In this document: one piece after another, positions 1 to 9,787 of the stretch
Position numbering within the stretch: the first letter of the stretch is position 1
How the letters are laid out: each line of letters starts with the position of its first letter
Assembly (NCBI GenBank): GCA_947462335.1
Contig: OX381710.1
Coordinates: 32,169,004 to 32,233,003, forward strand
Direction: 5' to 3'
From: Harmothoe impar
Lineage: Eukaryota > Annelida > Polychaeta > Phyllodocida > Polynoidae
Length of the DNA stretch: 64,000 nt
Notes under the pieces: generated by a model
Told to the model about the DNA's origin: nothing
What the model saw: the letters and a program-made list of their open reading frames with translations, nothing else
Databases searched by the model: none
Translations under genes and position numbers: made by a program

Positions 1-37
1 GTTTTATCCAAGTTTCTACATTCTCGAGGTATGGGGA

Positions 38-222
38 TACCGTATTCGACGTAATAGGGGCACACCCCCTAATAAGCACACACACCCTGTTTTTGGCTGA
101 TTTCTATACTACAAATAACCAAAAATATCTCAATTTGTGACCCCAATTAAATTCTTAACTACTAAAAGGTGTTCATAATGATTTTTTAAGCGCACTGTGC
201 GCTAACTACGTAGAATACGGTA
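38..222. mobile_element. CCGTA/TA MITE, class a
   Basis: Palindromic non-autonomous DNA element. It starts TA-CCGTATTCGACGTA and ends with the complement (TACGTAGAATACGG-TA), so TA lies on both sides as a target duplication. Inner arms repeat motifs around GCGCAC and GGGGCAC. TA duplications and CCGTA ends fit Tc1/mariner-type MITEs; no transposase is encoded. Confidence 0.65.
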
Positions 223-749
223 GGCCACTTAATTCGACAGGCGATGTGGGCATTTTTTTGGGGCTTATAGTGACATGCAACGGGAGGAAAAGGAGATGGT
301 AACATGCAATCCCACATGCATCATTGGCATTTCTTAGAATCAACAGGGGACTTGGGGACCCCCTCCCCCCTTATCCGGGGTTCCATAGATGCATCTGTCA
401 TACCATACTATTATAGGACAGCTTATTTATTATTTGCTCAATATGTTTATATGTTGTAACTACTAAACTGCAGCCTGTATTCTACTGGCCCGGAGGGTCT
501 TTCAGAATGGACTCGTCAGTCGTCACCATTGTATTTTCTGGAACAGGGCAATAATTTGCAATATTTGCAACTGACAAGGGTATTTGGAGCTGGCAAAATG
601 TGGTATTTACATTAATCTTATATAGATTTCAACAGAAAATCTTGTTAAGGAAATTTTACTAGTGGTCGTTAAACATTTTCGTCATGTCATCATATGTCTA
701 CGATCACGTCATTTCTGAAAGAGCCTCCAGGTGTACTAATACTGATATC
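223..749. other. Non-coding stretch, nothing recognised
   Basis: No convincing open frame, RNA gene or named repeat is visible. It contains short C-runs near 360-375 and AT-rich sequence leading into the satellite that follows. Confidence 0.5.
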
Positions 750-1470
750 ATAGCATAAAACTACAGTAGATTCTACTGGCCATGTACACTAAAACCATAG
801 CATATGATATAAAACTACGGTAGATTCTACTGCTCAGCTACATTAACTTCTAACAGTGTAGAGCCTATACACACACTCTATAACCGCCCATGATGAATAT
901 GTATACCGTAGTATATACTGTAAAACTACAGTAGATTCTACTGCACATGTACACTCATAACGTAGTATATACTGTAAAACTACAGTAGATTCTACTGCCC
1001 ATGTACACTAATACCGTAGTATATACTGTAAACCTACAGTAGATTCTACTGCCCATGTGCACTAATACTGTAGTATATACTGTAAAACTACAGTAGATTC
1101 TACTGCCCATGTACACTAATACTGTAGTATATACTGTAAAACTACAGTAGATTCTACTGCCCATGTACACTAATACTGTAGTATATACTGTAAAACTACA
1201 GTAGATTCTATTGCCCATATACACTAATACCATAGTATATACTGTAAAACTACAGTAACTGTAAAATGTACTGTAAAACTACAGTAGATTATACTGCCCA
1301 TGTACACTGAAACTGTGATATGTACTGTAAAACTACAGTAGATTCTACTGCCCATGTACACTAAAACTGTGATATGTACCGTAAAACTACAGTAGATTCT
1401 ACTGCCCATGTACACTAAAACTGTCATATGTACCGTAAAACTACAGTAGATTCTACTGCTCAGCTACACA
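750..1470. repeat. 54-bp tandem satellite
   Basis: Tandem array with a 54-bp unit containing ACTGTAAAACTACAGTAGAT and TCTACTGCCCATGTACACTA. The units from about 906 to 1440 are regular; those before 906 and near 1450 are degenerate. Because 54 is a multiple of three, an 18-residue repeat stays open on the minus strand (955-1427); this follows from the repeat and is not evidence for a gene. Each unit holds the palindrome ACTGTAAAACTACAGT. Similar edge sequence (cagtgtagagcc...) flanks both ends at ~855 and ~1478, and a degenerate copy lies at 22436-22565. Confidence 0.9.
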
Positions 1471-1727
1471 AACTTCTGACAGTGTAGAGCCTTTACACAC
1501 CCTCTATAACCACCCCATGATGTATATGCTACAAGCAGCCCTGTCTCCATATACAGTATATATACTGCAGTATTTGGATGAATAAGATATAACCACAGCG
1601 AGACAAGGCCCCAGCAGGCGACTAACGAGGGCCGCATTCTTACTCCCCCCCCCCAACCAGCCCCCCCCCCCCCATGCACCCCTTATAACCCCCCCCCCCC
1701 CGGCCTGCTATAGACCTACTGTAAATG
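1471..1727. other. Satellite flank and poly-C tracts
   Basis: Holds the right-hand flank of the satellite and several C-runs (about 1646-1700). No gene is seen. Confidence 0.5.
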
Positions 1728-1924
1728 TACCGTAGTGGCTTGAATAAGCGCACCTGCGCTTATTAATTTTGATGGTATCATTTCCCCTGCGCTTATACAA
1801 GACCTGCGCTTATTCAAGATATGAAAATGGCCCAAATTTTCATTTCAATACTCTCATTTACCCTGCGCTTATTCAAGACCTGCGCTTATTTGAGACCCCT
1901 GCGCTTATTCAAGCCACTACGGTA
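1728..1924. mobile_element. CCGTA/TA MITE, class b (TGCGCTTATTCAAG repeats)
   Basis: TA-flanked palindrome with ends CCGTAGTGGCTTGAATAAGC and its complement. The interior is built from about five copies of CCTGCGCTTATTCAAGA separated by short AT-rich sequence. The same outer ends (CCGTA/TA) occur in classes a and c, but the interior differs. A partial copy of this class lies at 46226-46333. Confidence 0.75.
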
Positions 1925-2118
1925 TGTTATTTGGTGCTACACTTTTTTTTCGCGATTTTCGCAGAAATGGAGATGCGCGAAAATATGTACAGCATGAATA
2001 TTAATCCAGTATAGTGCTATATCTACCATTTTCCAAGATCCGCAAATTCAAGGACATAATGTACTTTATACCAAATCTGCAAAAATATATATGCGCAAAA
2101 ATATCTACATTAATAGTA
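1925..2118. repeat. Degenerate copy of the CTGTAAACGTA/TA element
   Basis: Contains CGCGAAAATATGTACAG and further CGCAAAAATAT blocks that match the well preserved element at 33487-33697. Ends are eroded, so boundaries are approximate. Confidence 0.45.
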
Positions 2119-2270
2119 TGCAGTTAGAAAGGGTGACTTTTCAGAAAGGATGCTGATTAAGTTTTTGAACATGTCTGAAGTGTGACCAACAAATACATGA
2201 ATATAACCTCAAAATACCACATTCTAATATACTATTTATACAATAATTATCCTGTAAATCTGCTGATATG
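2119..2270 (+). repeat. Dispersed repeat shared with 51350-51460
   Basis: The stretch with TTTTTGAACATGTCTGAAGT and ATTCTAATATAC reappears, diverged, at about 51350-51460 (TTTTTCAACATTTCTGAAGT). Family unknown. Confidence 0.5.
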
Positions 2271-2514
2271 AGAAAAAGCCATGACAGACAATGCTATGAT
2301 GGTTGCGCTTAAACCAACGTAAACGCAACTTAATTATGAATAGGCGCCCTTTCTTGGTACATTGGTCTATAGAGCCTCCAAATTCCTGCCTATTTGGTCA
2401 CACCAAAGAGCAAGCTATCTGGGCTGTACACTCCATCCACCTGGGAGCGCCACATTGGCCATTTTTTTTGGCCAGTGGAACCTCTTATTCATTGCTCTTT
2501 GGTCATAGGTATAA
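2271..2514. other. Non-coding stretch with inverted CCAAAGAGCA motif
   Basis: CCAAAGAGCA (2403) and TGCTCTTTGG (2494) form inverted arms around ~80 bases; possibly an old MITE. No gene is supported. Confidence 0.35.
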
Positions 2515-2700
2515 CCTTTAAAGGGCAGCATAGTGTTTTAATGCATGATGTCTTCATTGGTTTGAATGCAGCCCAGCATGGTGAGTAACTCGCCAGTGCT
2601 GAATGCATGCATCTTGCGACCCATTAGCGGCTGATACTTTCCCAGAAGGTTGGCATGATGCACCAATGCAGCACCGGCGAGTAACTCGCTGCACCTTAGG
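2515..2700. mobile_element. TTAA-palindrome MITE, partial
   Basis: Starts with TTTAAAGGGCAGCATAGTG and carries the family core (GCATGATGCACCAATGCAGC, GGCGAGTAACTCGC). The right terminus is not recognisable. Confidence 0.6.
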
Positions 2701-3304
2701 TCACAGGTGGTATCCAGAAATTGTAAAAGTCCCAGTATAGTTGTTATTGTGCGTTATGCTACATAGAATTATAACGCAGAATCATTTCCTGCTGTGAAGC
2801 ATTAAACAGAATACTTTGTTTTATCAAGAGAGCTCTGCCACAGCTGTGCCTAATGCGATAATGCATTGCCTCTGTACTGGGTGCTGTTCAATAGCTTGAT
2901 AGTCTAGAACTGAGAGAGCCCACATATGTACTCTTTTGATATTCAGTTCAGATGAATAAAGTGTATTAAATTATATATCAAGGAAAACACGGAAACATAA
3001 TTTAACTTAGGGGGAGCATTGTTTTGAAGTAAGAGGAATATATTGTGCATACGGCTTGAACTGAATATGCCCATATGTATGGGACGGAATACCGGTCCAT
3101 ATTATATTCACATTCTGATACAACCACATCCAGGTTAAGGCATACTTGTATATGGGACTCTCTCCCCATTCCCTGGCCGTATGCTGTGTCCTATGACAGC
3201 ATCTCAAATTATTTGTCATCAAGATTTGTACATACAAAACGCCACTCATATACATTTGCATAATATACCTTGGCATATCACCTGAGGTACATGTGATGTG
3301 CCAA
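2701..3304. other. Non-coding stretch, nothing recognised
   Basis: Open frames on both strands here (including a 117-codon minus-strand frame ending near 3007) show no motif, splice context or family likeness, and are treated as chance. Confidence 0.45.
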
Positions 3305-3480
3305 TGTTTCAATGCATCAAGAATGATGTACATGTGGCGAGTAACTCGCCAGGGCCGCATTCATGCATCAATGGAGTTAATAACCTCCTGGTGCATCATG
3401 CCACCTTAGTACATTATGAAGCCCTAGTGCATCATGCCGTCTAGGTGCATGATACCATTTTGAAACCGGATGCACCAGGA
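3305..3480. mobile_element. TTAA-palindrome MITE, degenerate
   Basis: Contains GTGGCGAGTAACTCGCCAGG and several GTGCATCATGCC repeats typical of the family, but lacks intact ends. Confidence 0.5.
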
Positions 3481-3888
3481 AGAGTCATATAATCCGTAGA
3501 AGGTCTAGCAGTGTACAGGAGCAGCTATACGGTTAGACATCCCACTAATACAGACACCACCAACAACACAGACAACACCAGCACAATACTACCAGCGCAA
3601 TTAAAAGTCTATAGCTTTATACCAACATCCCCCCATGTAGGCCGCCATCTTGTCCCCCCAGAGACACTGCTGGTTCCCGGTGACAACCATCCACAATCTA
3701 ACGCAGAGTCGGTGGTAAATGTTAGCCTATAGGTACCAGTGGATACACCCGCTACCCTTTAGTTCCCCCTTCCCCCGCTGCTACTGCCAGCATGGCGCTG
3801 CTAGCCCCCTGTAGAGGCGGCAATGACTGTGGTAGTTAGGGGCGGGACTGACTACAGATGGGGCCCGGAGCGGTGTTTATATGCCGTT
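3481..3888. other. Non-coding stretch, nothing recognised
   Basis: No named repeat or convincing coding exon. Moderately GC-rich near 3780-3870. Confidence 0.4.
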
Positions 3889-4127
3889 AACCCTTTGAGG
3901 ACGGCATGTCGTTAAATGATGACATTTGTTGGCATGTTGCACCAATGCAGCCCTGGTGAGTAACTCGCCAGTGCTGCATTGGTGCATCATGCCGACCCAT
4001 AGAGGGTCTCAACCCGGTATGGTGCTTGAATGCAGCACTAGGGAGTTGCTCGCCAGGACTGCGTTCCTATATTATGGTGACCATGGCATGCCTGGGTGTT
4101 TAGTACTGATCGTATAGTACGGTGGTG
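3889..4127. mobile_element. TTAA-palindrome MITE, left part, split by the 9.46-kb element
   Basis: Starts TAACCCTTTGAGGACGGCAT and contains both inner hairpin cores. It stops abruptly where the large element begins. The missing right end (CTTTAAAGGGTTAA) is found at 13593-13626 on the far side, so the large element inserted into this copy. Confidence 0.75.
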
Positions 4128-4184
4128 AGTAGTATAGTATGTATCGGAACGGGACTATAGTTAAGTACTGTTTATTACTCAATC

Positions 4185-4460
4185 GACCTGCAGCCAATCA
4201 GAGGCCTCCCTTTTGGCGGGAAATTCAAAAGCAGCCAATGAGAGGCCTCCCTTTTGGCGGGAAATTCAAATAGGTCACGTGACCGGAAGTGACCTACTTC
4301 CGGTCACGTGACCTTTGGGCGGGAAATTCAAATAGGTCACGTGACCGGAAGTGACCTACTTAAGAGGGTCACGTGACCACCATGTTGGCGGGAAATTCAA
4401 ATAGGTCACGTGACGGGAAGTGACCTACTTAAGGGGGTCACGTGACTACTAGGTTGGCTT
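4185..4460. promoter_or_regulatory. E2F/CHR-like and CACGTG array in left TIR
   Basis: Direct reading: two CCAAT boxes, four copies of (T)TTGGCGGGAAATTCAAA (about 4211, 4252, 4315, 4384), and six CACGTG cores (4276, 4305, 4338, 4370, 4407, 4439), most within GGTCACGTGACC, next to GGAAGTGACC. Known biology: TTTGGCGGGAAA is an E2F-type site, TTCAAA is the complement of the CHR element TTTGAA, and GTCACGTGAC is a USF/TFEB-type E-box. Whether these are host-factor sites, transposase sites or simple repeats cannot be told from sequence. Confidence 0.6.
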
Positions 4461-4672
4461 TCAAAATAAGTCACTTGAGATTTTGATGGATAAATAAATT
4501 TAAAAAAAGAAAAAAAAAGCAAGCTGAAAAAGCTTGCTAAAAAATAATTTAAAAATGCGGCTCTTTTTTTCTAGGAGGGGGGGAGAGGGGCACTCTGGGG
4601 GGCACTCTTTAAGATGCATGGGGGGGGGGGGAGGGGGGGGGAGGGGGGGAGGGGCAGGGTTTTTTAAGACTG

Positions 4673-4721
4673 AGACTCGCTTCTCTGCCCTCTCTAAAAG
4701 AGAGGGCAGAGAGGCGAGTCT
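4673..4721. repeat. Long hairpin in TIR
   Basis: AGACTCGCTTCTCTGCC... folds on ...GGCAGAGAGGCGAGTCT with a stem of about 22 bp and very short loop. The right TIR contains the matching hairpin at about 13015-13063. Confidence 0.75.
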
Positions 4722-4844
4722 ACTTACAATGAAAGGTATCATGATTGCGTTTATGATGATGTGCATCATGATGTGACTATCTTACAACCCTATGAGAAAT
4801 AAGCAAGACATGGGCGTACTTACACGGGCTATTTGTAAACTAAT

Positions 4845-5616
4845 GAATGTGACTTCCTCGTTAAAATCAGTATCTACAACTCTTTTAAGCCTAAGGCTTT
4901 TTCTTGAGTTTATTCTTTTGTTCAATTTCGGGCCCACCTCAAAAGAGGAATAGGCCCTCTGTAGCACTTGTCGCTTGCTCATCAATCAGAGCCGGGGTGT
5001 AGAAGGCCCCTGCCCTGTCGGGTACGAGATAGATCGACCTCTGGTACGTTTTTGGTTAGTTTGGAGCTCTCAGTCGACTGTCTTATCCACCTTAAAAAAA
5101 CCAGACTTTCGGTGTCTCATGATAAAACTGGTGCCTTATACTAAGTGCTGGATTACTTTCTCATTTTTTTAGTGTTCTATCCGATGCTTATTTAATTTTT
5201 GCACTGATAAAAACGGTTAGCTTGTACAAACACGCGGTCTATTTAAGTGTTAAGTGTAGAAAATGAACAGAACAGTGCACAGAAAATAGAGCTACCGACT
5301 ACATTTCGCCCAGTCACTCAGCGGAGAACAAAAGAACTACTGACGTAGTGTACCCGCTATTCCGACAGTTGGCGCCACCGTTATACTTTTCCACCGTGCG
5401 ACATGAAGCCCTGGGGCAGGTACTGGCTGTTTTGGTTGTAGGTACCGAAACATAAAAAACTACAGCTAGCTCAATGTCATGGTGAGACAGCTCTCTTATT
5501 TTTACCTTGAGTAGCGTCCGTAGGGCCTATGACAAAACCTAGTCCCGTACACTGAGCAGCTTGAGGTCTGAAGGCTCATACAGAAAAATGTGTGGGTGTG
5601 TGGGTGTGTGGGTGTG
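4845..5616. other. Interior of large element, nothing recognised
   Basis: No gene is visible. TTGGCGCCACC at 5369-5379 resembles a retroviral primer-binding site, but no LTR pair or coding region supports that. A short GTGTGTGGGT repeat lies at 5588-5620. Confidence 0.4.
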
Positions 5617-5700
5617 TGGGTTGCTTTACGCCTTAGTTAACAGCTATGGTCATTTCAAGAGCGGTGATGGTGATCGAATCTATTGGCCCTTTTACCGAGA
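5617..5700 (+). repeat. Internal repeat block A, copy 1
   Basis: GTTGCTTTACGCCTTAGTTA followed by AACAGCTATGGTCATTTCAA and TGATCGAATCTAT recurs diverged at 9175-9290 within the same element, showing internal duplication. Confidence 0.65.
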
Positions 5701-6500
5701 CAAGGGTTCTTTTACATCCCACACTACATAGCAGAGAGACGTCTAGCAGCCCCTAGAGGCCCCGCAGGGGGCTCGAGAGGTGCCGTGGAGAAGAGCAGAT
5801 ATCCACGAGAGGCCACGCCAACAACCAAATTCTATCTTTATCCCGCGAGAAAAGGAGATAAGGGTCAAGGTTATGAACCATCAAAAGATTTTAGAGTAAA
5901 TTAAGTTATGAGATATTAATATAATGTACATATCTAGGGCCCGATATAGGGCCTCTGCAGATCCCCCTTCAGGGCCCCGATCCATGAGGCCTTAGAAACG
6001 GAGCTGGGTCATGTAACCAAGGGAGATCAGCAGTTGTTGATGTCGGCGCTGCCGATAACGCTGGTAAATGACCGTTTTACTCATGTTTAGAGTCAGAATA
6101 GCTTGAGTATTACTTGAATATCGAAGAGTAGAGGTCAAATTACCCCAGACAAGGTGTTTCCATCTAGAAATTCTCGACAGTATTTCCGAAAATTGCAAAT
6201 ATTGGTCCCAGCCCCACGGGGCCCCATACCGAGTATTAAAAGTTTGAGATGCAACTTTCATTCATGCTGTTGACCAATCAGGGGGCTCTGTTTTTACGAC
6301 CTTGACTACATAGTAAAAGTGATTGACAACGTCAGATATCACTTGACGACGTCAAATATCGATCTGATATTTGATCCCTTGATATTTGATTCAAAACCCA
6401 CGAGTGGGATAAAGCCTTTTATCATCTTTTGATTGTGAGGCATACACTTTTCTTACACACAACAGCTGTCATCTATCAAGGGGCTCTGGATAGGGGGTCC
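5701..6500. other. Interior of large element, no gene identified
   Basis: A 73-codon plus-strand frame (5683-5904) rich in Pro, Gly, Arg and Lys, and an 89-codon minus frame (5992-6261), have no recognisable domain. Short repeats of GATATTTGAT and GACGTCAAATATC occur at 6325-6400. Confidence 0.35.
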
Positions 6501-6504
6501 CCAT

Positions 6505-6690
6505 GTCGAATGTCGATCTTAGAAAATGACCATGTCACATGGCAATGTCACTTAATAATGTTCATATCCCATGTCGATTTTAAGAAATGTTCATGTCACC
6601 TGTCACTATGATTTTTTGGGCCTCATGTCACTTGTCATTAGACCTCATGTCGTTTGTTGATTATAAGAAATGGTCATGTCACCATATCGA
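6505..6690 (+). repeat. TGTCGAT syllable repeat, 'CATGTC' type
   Basis: Short tandem-like array of (C)ATGTCGATTTTAAGAAATG and CATGTCAC/CTTGTCA units. The same framework recurs at 7790-7870, 12135-12300, 23335-23525, 43010-43095, 46395-46590, 54430-54650 and 62330-62520 with the leading syllable changed. Confidence 0.7.
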
Positions 6691-6923
6691 ATTTAGCGGT
6701 CCACACCCATTATCAAGTGTCAGGGCATGTTGGCTGCTTGAACACGTAGTCTGTCATCACCCTTGTTTCTGTGCCTTATCTAAACAGGCAATTAGTGGCC
6801 GCTAGCCGAGAGTACCTCCCTGGTCGCCTCTCCCGAATCTGCTAGACGTCTCACTGATAGGAGTGTGTGAGTGTGTGGGTCTGTGTGTGTCTGTTCGGTC
6901 TGTGTGTGCACGCGTCTTGCACT

Positions 6924-7012
6924 CTAGTCTTGCGGACCACTGTTAAGCTTGTGGTTGGAGAGCGCGACATAGCCGCCCGCTACACTCTCTAAACAGAGGT
7001 CCGCAAGACTAG
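6924..7012. repeat. Perfect 15-bp inverted repeat
   Basis: CTAGTCTTGCGGACC (6924-6938) is exactly complementary to GGTCCGCAAGACTAG (6998-7012) around a 59-base loop. It would form a stable stem in DNA or RNA. Function unknown. Confidence 0.8.
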
Positions 7013-7030
7013 GCCGGATCGCGCTCTTGC

Positions 7031-7063
7031 TTAAAGGTGCACCTCAACTCAGTGCGCCTTTAA
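7031..7063. repeat. Compact 12-bp hairpin
   Basis: TTAAAGGTGCAC and GTGCGCCTTTAA pair along 12 positions (one U-G wobble as RNA) with a 9-base loop, 18 bases after the preceding hairpin. No terminator or RNA family is recognised. Confidence 0.65.
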
Positions 7064-7464
7064 CAGCCGCCCAAATAGGTGAAGTTCTTGACGCGGCACA
7101 GCGCCTCCCACCAGTAGCCAATCAGCGCGCCGAACGCCGGACACACCTCCACCGTGTGAGCCTCTAAGTAGGTCACACGAATCATACTAAGATGCCGATC
7201 TCTTCTGTCGGTTCGTCGCGGTGGCCGTGAGTGATCGCACGGTCGCCAAGATTCACTGCCTTGATTGGCAGAGGGGGGGGCTGATTACCCCCCGTCGGAT
7301 GAATTGCGGCGAAACCATAATCAATTTTTCGCTGTTTTAGATAAAAGAGATCCAGAGCTATCCGCTCGTCCAAGAATTATTTTTCTATCAGCCCGGGATC
7401 ACCCTCAAATTAAGGCCTAAAGTCCAAAAACCCAAAATTTTTTCCCTATGGGATTTCAGTGTCT
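7064..7464. other. Interior of large element, no gene identified
   Basis: A 63-codon minus-strand frame ending at 7182 has no recognisable domain. No repeat is recognised. Confidence 0.35.
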
Positions 7465-7520
7465 AAGCGTTTTTTGCAGCCCCAAGGAGCAGCTCACGGG
7501 TTCGAGCCCTGTAAACGCTT
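7465..7520 (+). other. Short tRNA-like fold (acceptor-like stem and T-arm)
   Basis: AAGCGTTT (7465) pairs with AAACGCTT (7513-7520). Just before the 3' strand is ACGGGTTCGAGCCCTGT, a good T-arm and RNA polymerase III B-box (GGTTCGAGCCC). The whole is only 56 bases and has no recognisable D-arm or A-box, so it is a degenerate or truncated tRNA, a tRNA-derived repeat, or chance. Confidence 0.35.
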
Positions 7521-7789
7521 TGACGCGCTTTCGTCGAAAACGAGAGTATCACATCTATATAGGTCAACCATGTTAGCCTTGGTTTAAGTGCGTGCAGAAC
7601 CGTGTATTGTGCATTTATGCAGCATACAGATATGGAGACAGGCTGCTACAGTGTCAAATTGATCGGCATTGTATGTAACTGGACATGAAGAAGGATATTT
7701 TTACTTAGTTTTCTAAAAAAAAAAGAGGATAGTTCTCGGTACTACTATAATACTAATAGTGTCACTAAGGGAGAAAATGTAGGGGCACC

Positions 7790-7870
7790 GTAATTGAGAA
7801 TTTCTTATTCATATCGCATGTCGATTTTTAAGAATGCTAGTGTCACATGTCACTTAAATGGTCTAATGAC
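7790..7870 (+). repeat. TGTCGAT syllable repeat, short copy
   Basis: Carries ATGTCGATTTTTAAGAATG and TGTCACATGTCACTTAA, matching the array at 6505-6690. Confidence 0.6.
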
Positions 7871-7965
7871 ACAGATAGCACTAAACCTATAGACCTACCC
7901 CCCGTCCCCTTAGTCTTTCTATACTGAATCCGGGACTTGCCGGCGAGGTCGACAAAGGACTTACC

Positions 7966-8372
7966 TAAGGCCAAACAAAAAAAAGTTGTGTTCAGGTAAC
8001 CCGACCGACCCTATCATTTGGCTCCGACCCTAATCTTTTTTTTAGATTTTTTTATTTTTTTTAGACTTTTCCTGATCTAGGTTATCACCAAAGGGGAAAG
8101 GAGTACCTAATGACCTTCAACTAGCCTATTTGTCATCATTTGAAAGATAAGAAGGGAGGAAATCCTTTCTATGACAAAAACAGTGCTGATAATGGCTTAA
8201 TTAGACAGATATTGGTCCTACATTATCAAATAACAACTCTATACAATGTGATTCTCCCATACAACTCATCTCAAAACCCTAAAAAAAAAATCCTAAAAAA
8301 AAATCGACCGACCTACCCTATTTTTTTTTTGGGCCATGTTACCTGAACACGGATTATTTTTTTGTTTGGCTC
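7966..8372. mobile_element. GGCC/TWA MITE
   Basis: Left end TAA-GGCCAAACAAAAAAAAGT and a palindromic interior with ACCCGACCGACCCT; right end GTTACCTGAACACGG...TTTGGC(T). It is longer than most copies (~400 bp) and slightly eroded at the right tip. The family's GGCC ends and 3-bp TAA/TTA duplications match PIF/Harbinger MITEs. Copies: 10974, 14103, 14769, 30339, 31523, 32071, 38675, 47778, 57329, 60899. Confidence 0.7.
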
Positions 8373-8636
8373 AATGAGCTCACAGCTAGACTAGATACCT
8401 CATGTTTTGGATTGGAGAAATCAGCAGAGCAATAAAAAGCGTGGTGAGGCTAGTGTGGCCCCTGTGAGTTGTAAAATTGGTGCTAAATGTGGTAACCAGG
8501 CGGATGCTGAGTTCATTGATATTGTCCGTTAATGATACTTAAGGTGGGTGTTGTCTAAAGTTTTAATTGATATTACCAATGTGGCCAATAATGACTTCAC
8601 AGTTGGGGCCCTCGCCCGCAGGTCCCAGATTCAGGG
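8373..8636. other. Interior of large element, nothing recognised
   Basis: No gene, hairpin or repeat is recognised. Confidence 0.35.
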
Positions 8637-9470
8637 TATTCTTTGTTTATTGTGTGGCCCCTAAAGAGGGGCCGACTAACTCTTTAGAGTTAGTTAGATG
8701 CTGCCACTGTGCTATGCAACAGCAGCTATTAATTACGCTTCATGTTGGGCGGCATGGATCACTTGATGGGTGATACCTCAAAGCTCAAACACGGCAGAGC
8801 CGTGTGTGGCATGCGAGGACCAGTGGGTCAGGGGTGATCCGTTGCAAACAGAATGCTGATCCGTGTGAGGTTCTGACTTTCTATAGTTTTTTATAAAGCC
8901 TTAGATATGGTGTGGTATTTTTCATCTCGCTATAGTTTAGTTGGTATTTAAGGAAACCGCCTCATTTCTATCAGAAATACACAATATTGAATTGTTTTTT
9001 ATATTTTAATATATTAGAAGCGCGCTTTGTTGCCTATGTAGCTCATTATGCGTTGAAATGTTCGCGAGCATCGTAGGAATGTACAAAACCCCTATTGTGG
9101 CACCATCTGACGAAAGAGCGGAGAACTATACTAGCGCGTTTCGTTATTCACATCTTTTGACAGGGACTTGGTTGGTGGCTTTACGCCCTAATTAACAGCT
9201 GAAGTCATTTCAAGGGGGGTGATAGTGATCGAATCTATGGATACCTGAAGGTGGAAAGCACACACCCTACACTTTTACCGAGGCAATGGTGGTGCTGCTC
9301 AAAGGGTGTGGCGAGCTAGACTGGAGGATGTAATAACTAAGCAGCAGAAGGACCAAAAAGACAATCTCGTAGTAGTAGGTCTACTTAGATCTTGAGTAGC
9401 CGCCCTTGTGGTTATAATTACCTAGACTAGTTGGCTCTGCCAGCCTGGTCAAGTGAAAATTGGTAAGGAG
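8637..9470 (+). repeat. Internal duplicated block B, copy 1
   Basis: Runs from the hairpin GGCCCCTAAAGAGGGGCC (~8655) through TTCTGACTTT (8871), ATCAGAAATACACA, ATGTTCGCGAG and AGACAATCTCGTAGTAGTAG (9359) to TGGTCAAGTGAAA. The same landmarks occur in order at 9788-10390. It includes block A copy 2 (9175-9290), absent from the second copy. No open frame is conserved between copies, which suggests non-coding DNA. Confidence 0.75.
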
Positions 9471-9787
9471 ACTATGAACTAAGCTAACATCTCATAAGTA
9501 TTAGTTACCACCCCCTCACACCCGTTTAACAATGGATTCAGGGTCTAATTATGGAGACCCTAGAGTAAGATTAACAATATATCCCAATGTCTGTAGTAGA
9601 CATTTACGACATGCAACCTGCCCCCTAGAAGGGATAGATCTGACCACAAGTCCGCAATATGGGACTCCCCCTCTGAGAGTATCAAGGTTTGCGTATAGTC
9701 TCTTGCAGGTTAATCTGTTATCTACCCCTTTGTCGACTTCGCCAAAATCCTGGGAGATTCACTTTAAACCTAAGGTCTACCCTTTTT

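Larger units (their letters stand above)
4128..4844 (+). repeat. Left terminal inverted repeat of the 9.46-kb element
   Basis: About 717 bp. From the tip inwards: CCAAT-containing repeats, E2F/CHR-like repeats alternating with CACGTG palindromes (4185-4460), an A/T-rich segment, a G-rich run (4570-4655), a long hairpin (4673-4721) and a segment ending GGGCTATTTGTAAACTAAT. The complement of the same order is found at 12892-13592. Confidence 0.9.

Noticed and set aside
955..1427. Repetitive minus-strand protein with 18-residue units
   Set aside because: Explained by a 54-bp satellite; no start context or flanking gene structure.
4500..4776. Poly-Gly and poly-Pro frames in the left TIR
   Set aside because: Derived from the G-rich run; the same run in the right TIR does not preserve them.
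5369..5379. TTGGCGCCACC as a retroviral-type primer-binding site
   Set aside because: No LTR pair, polypurine tract or gag-pol remnant nearby.
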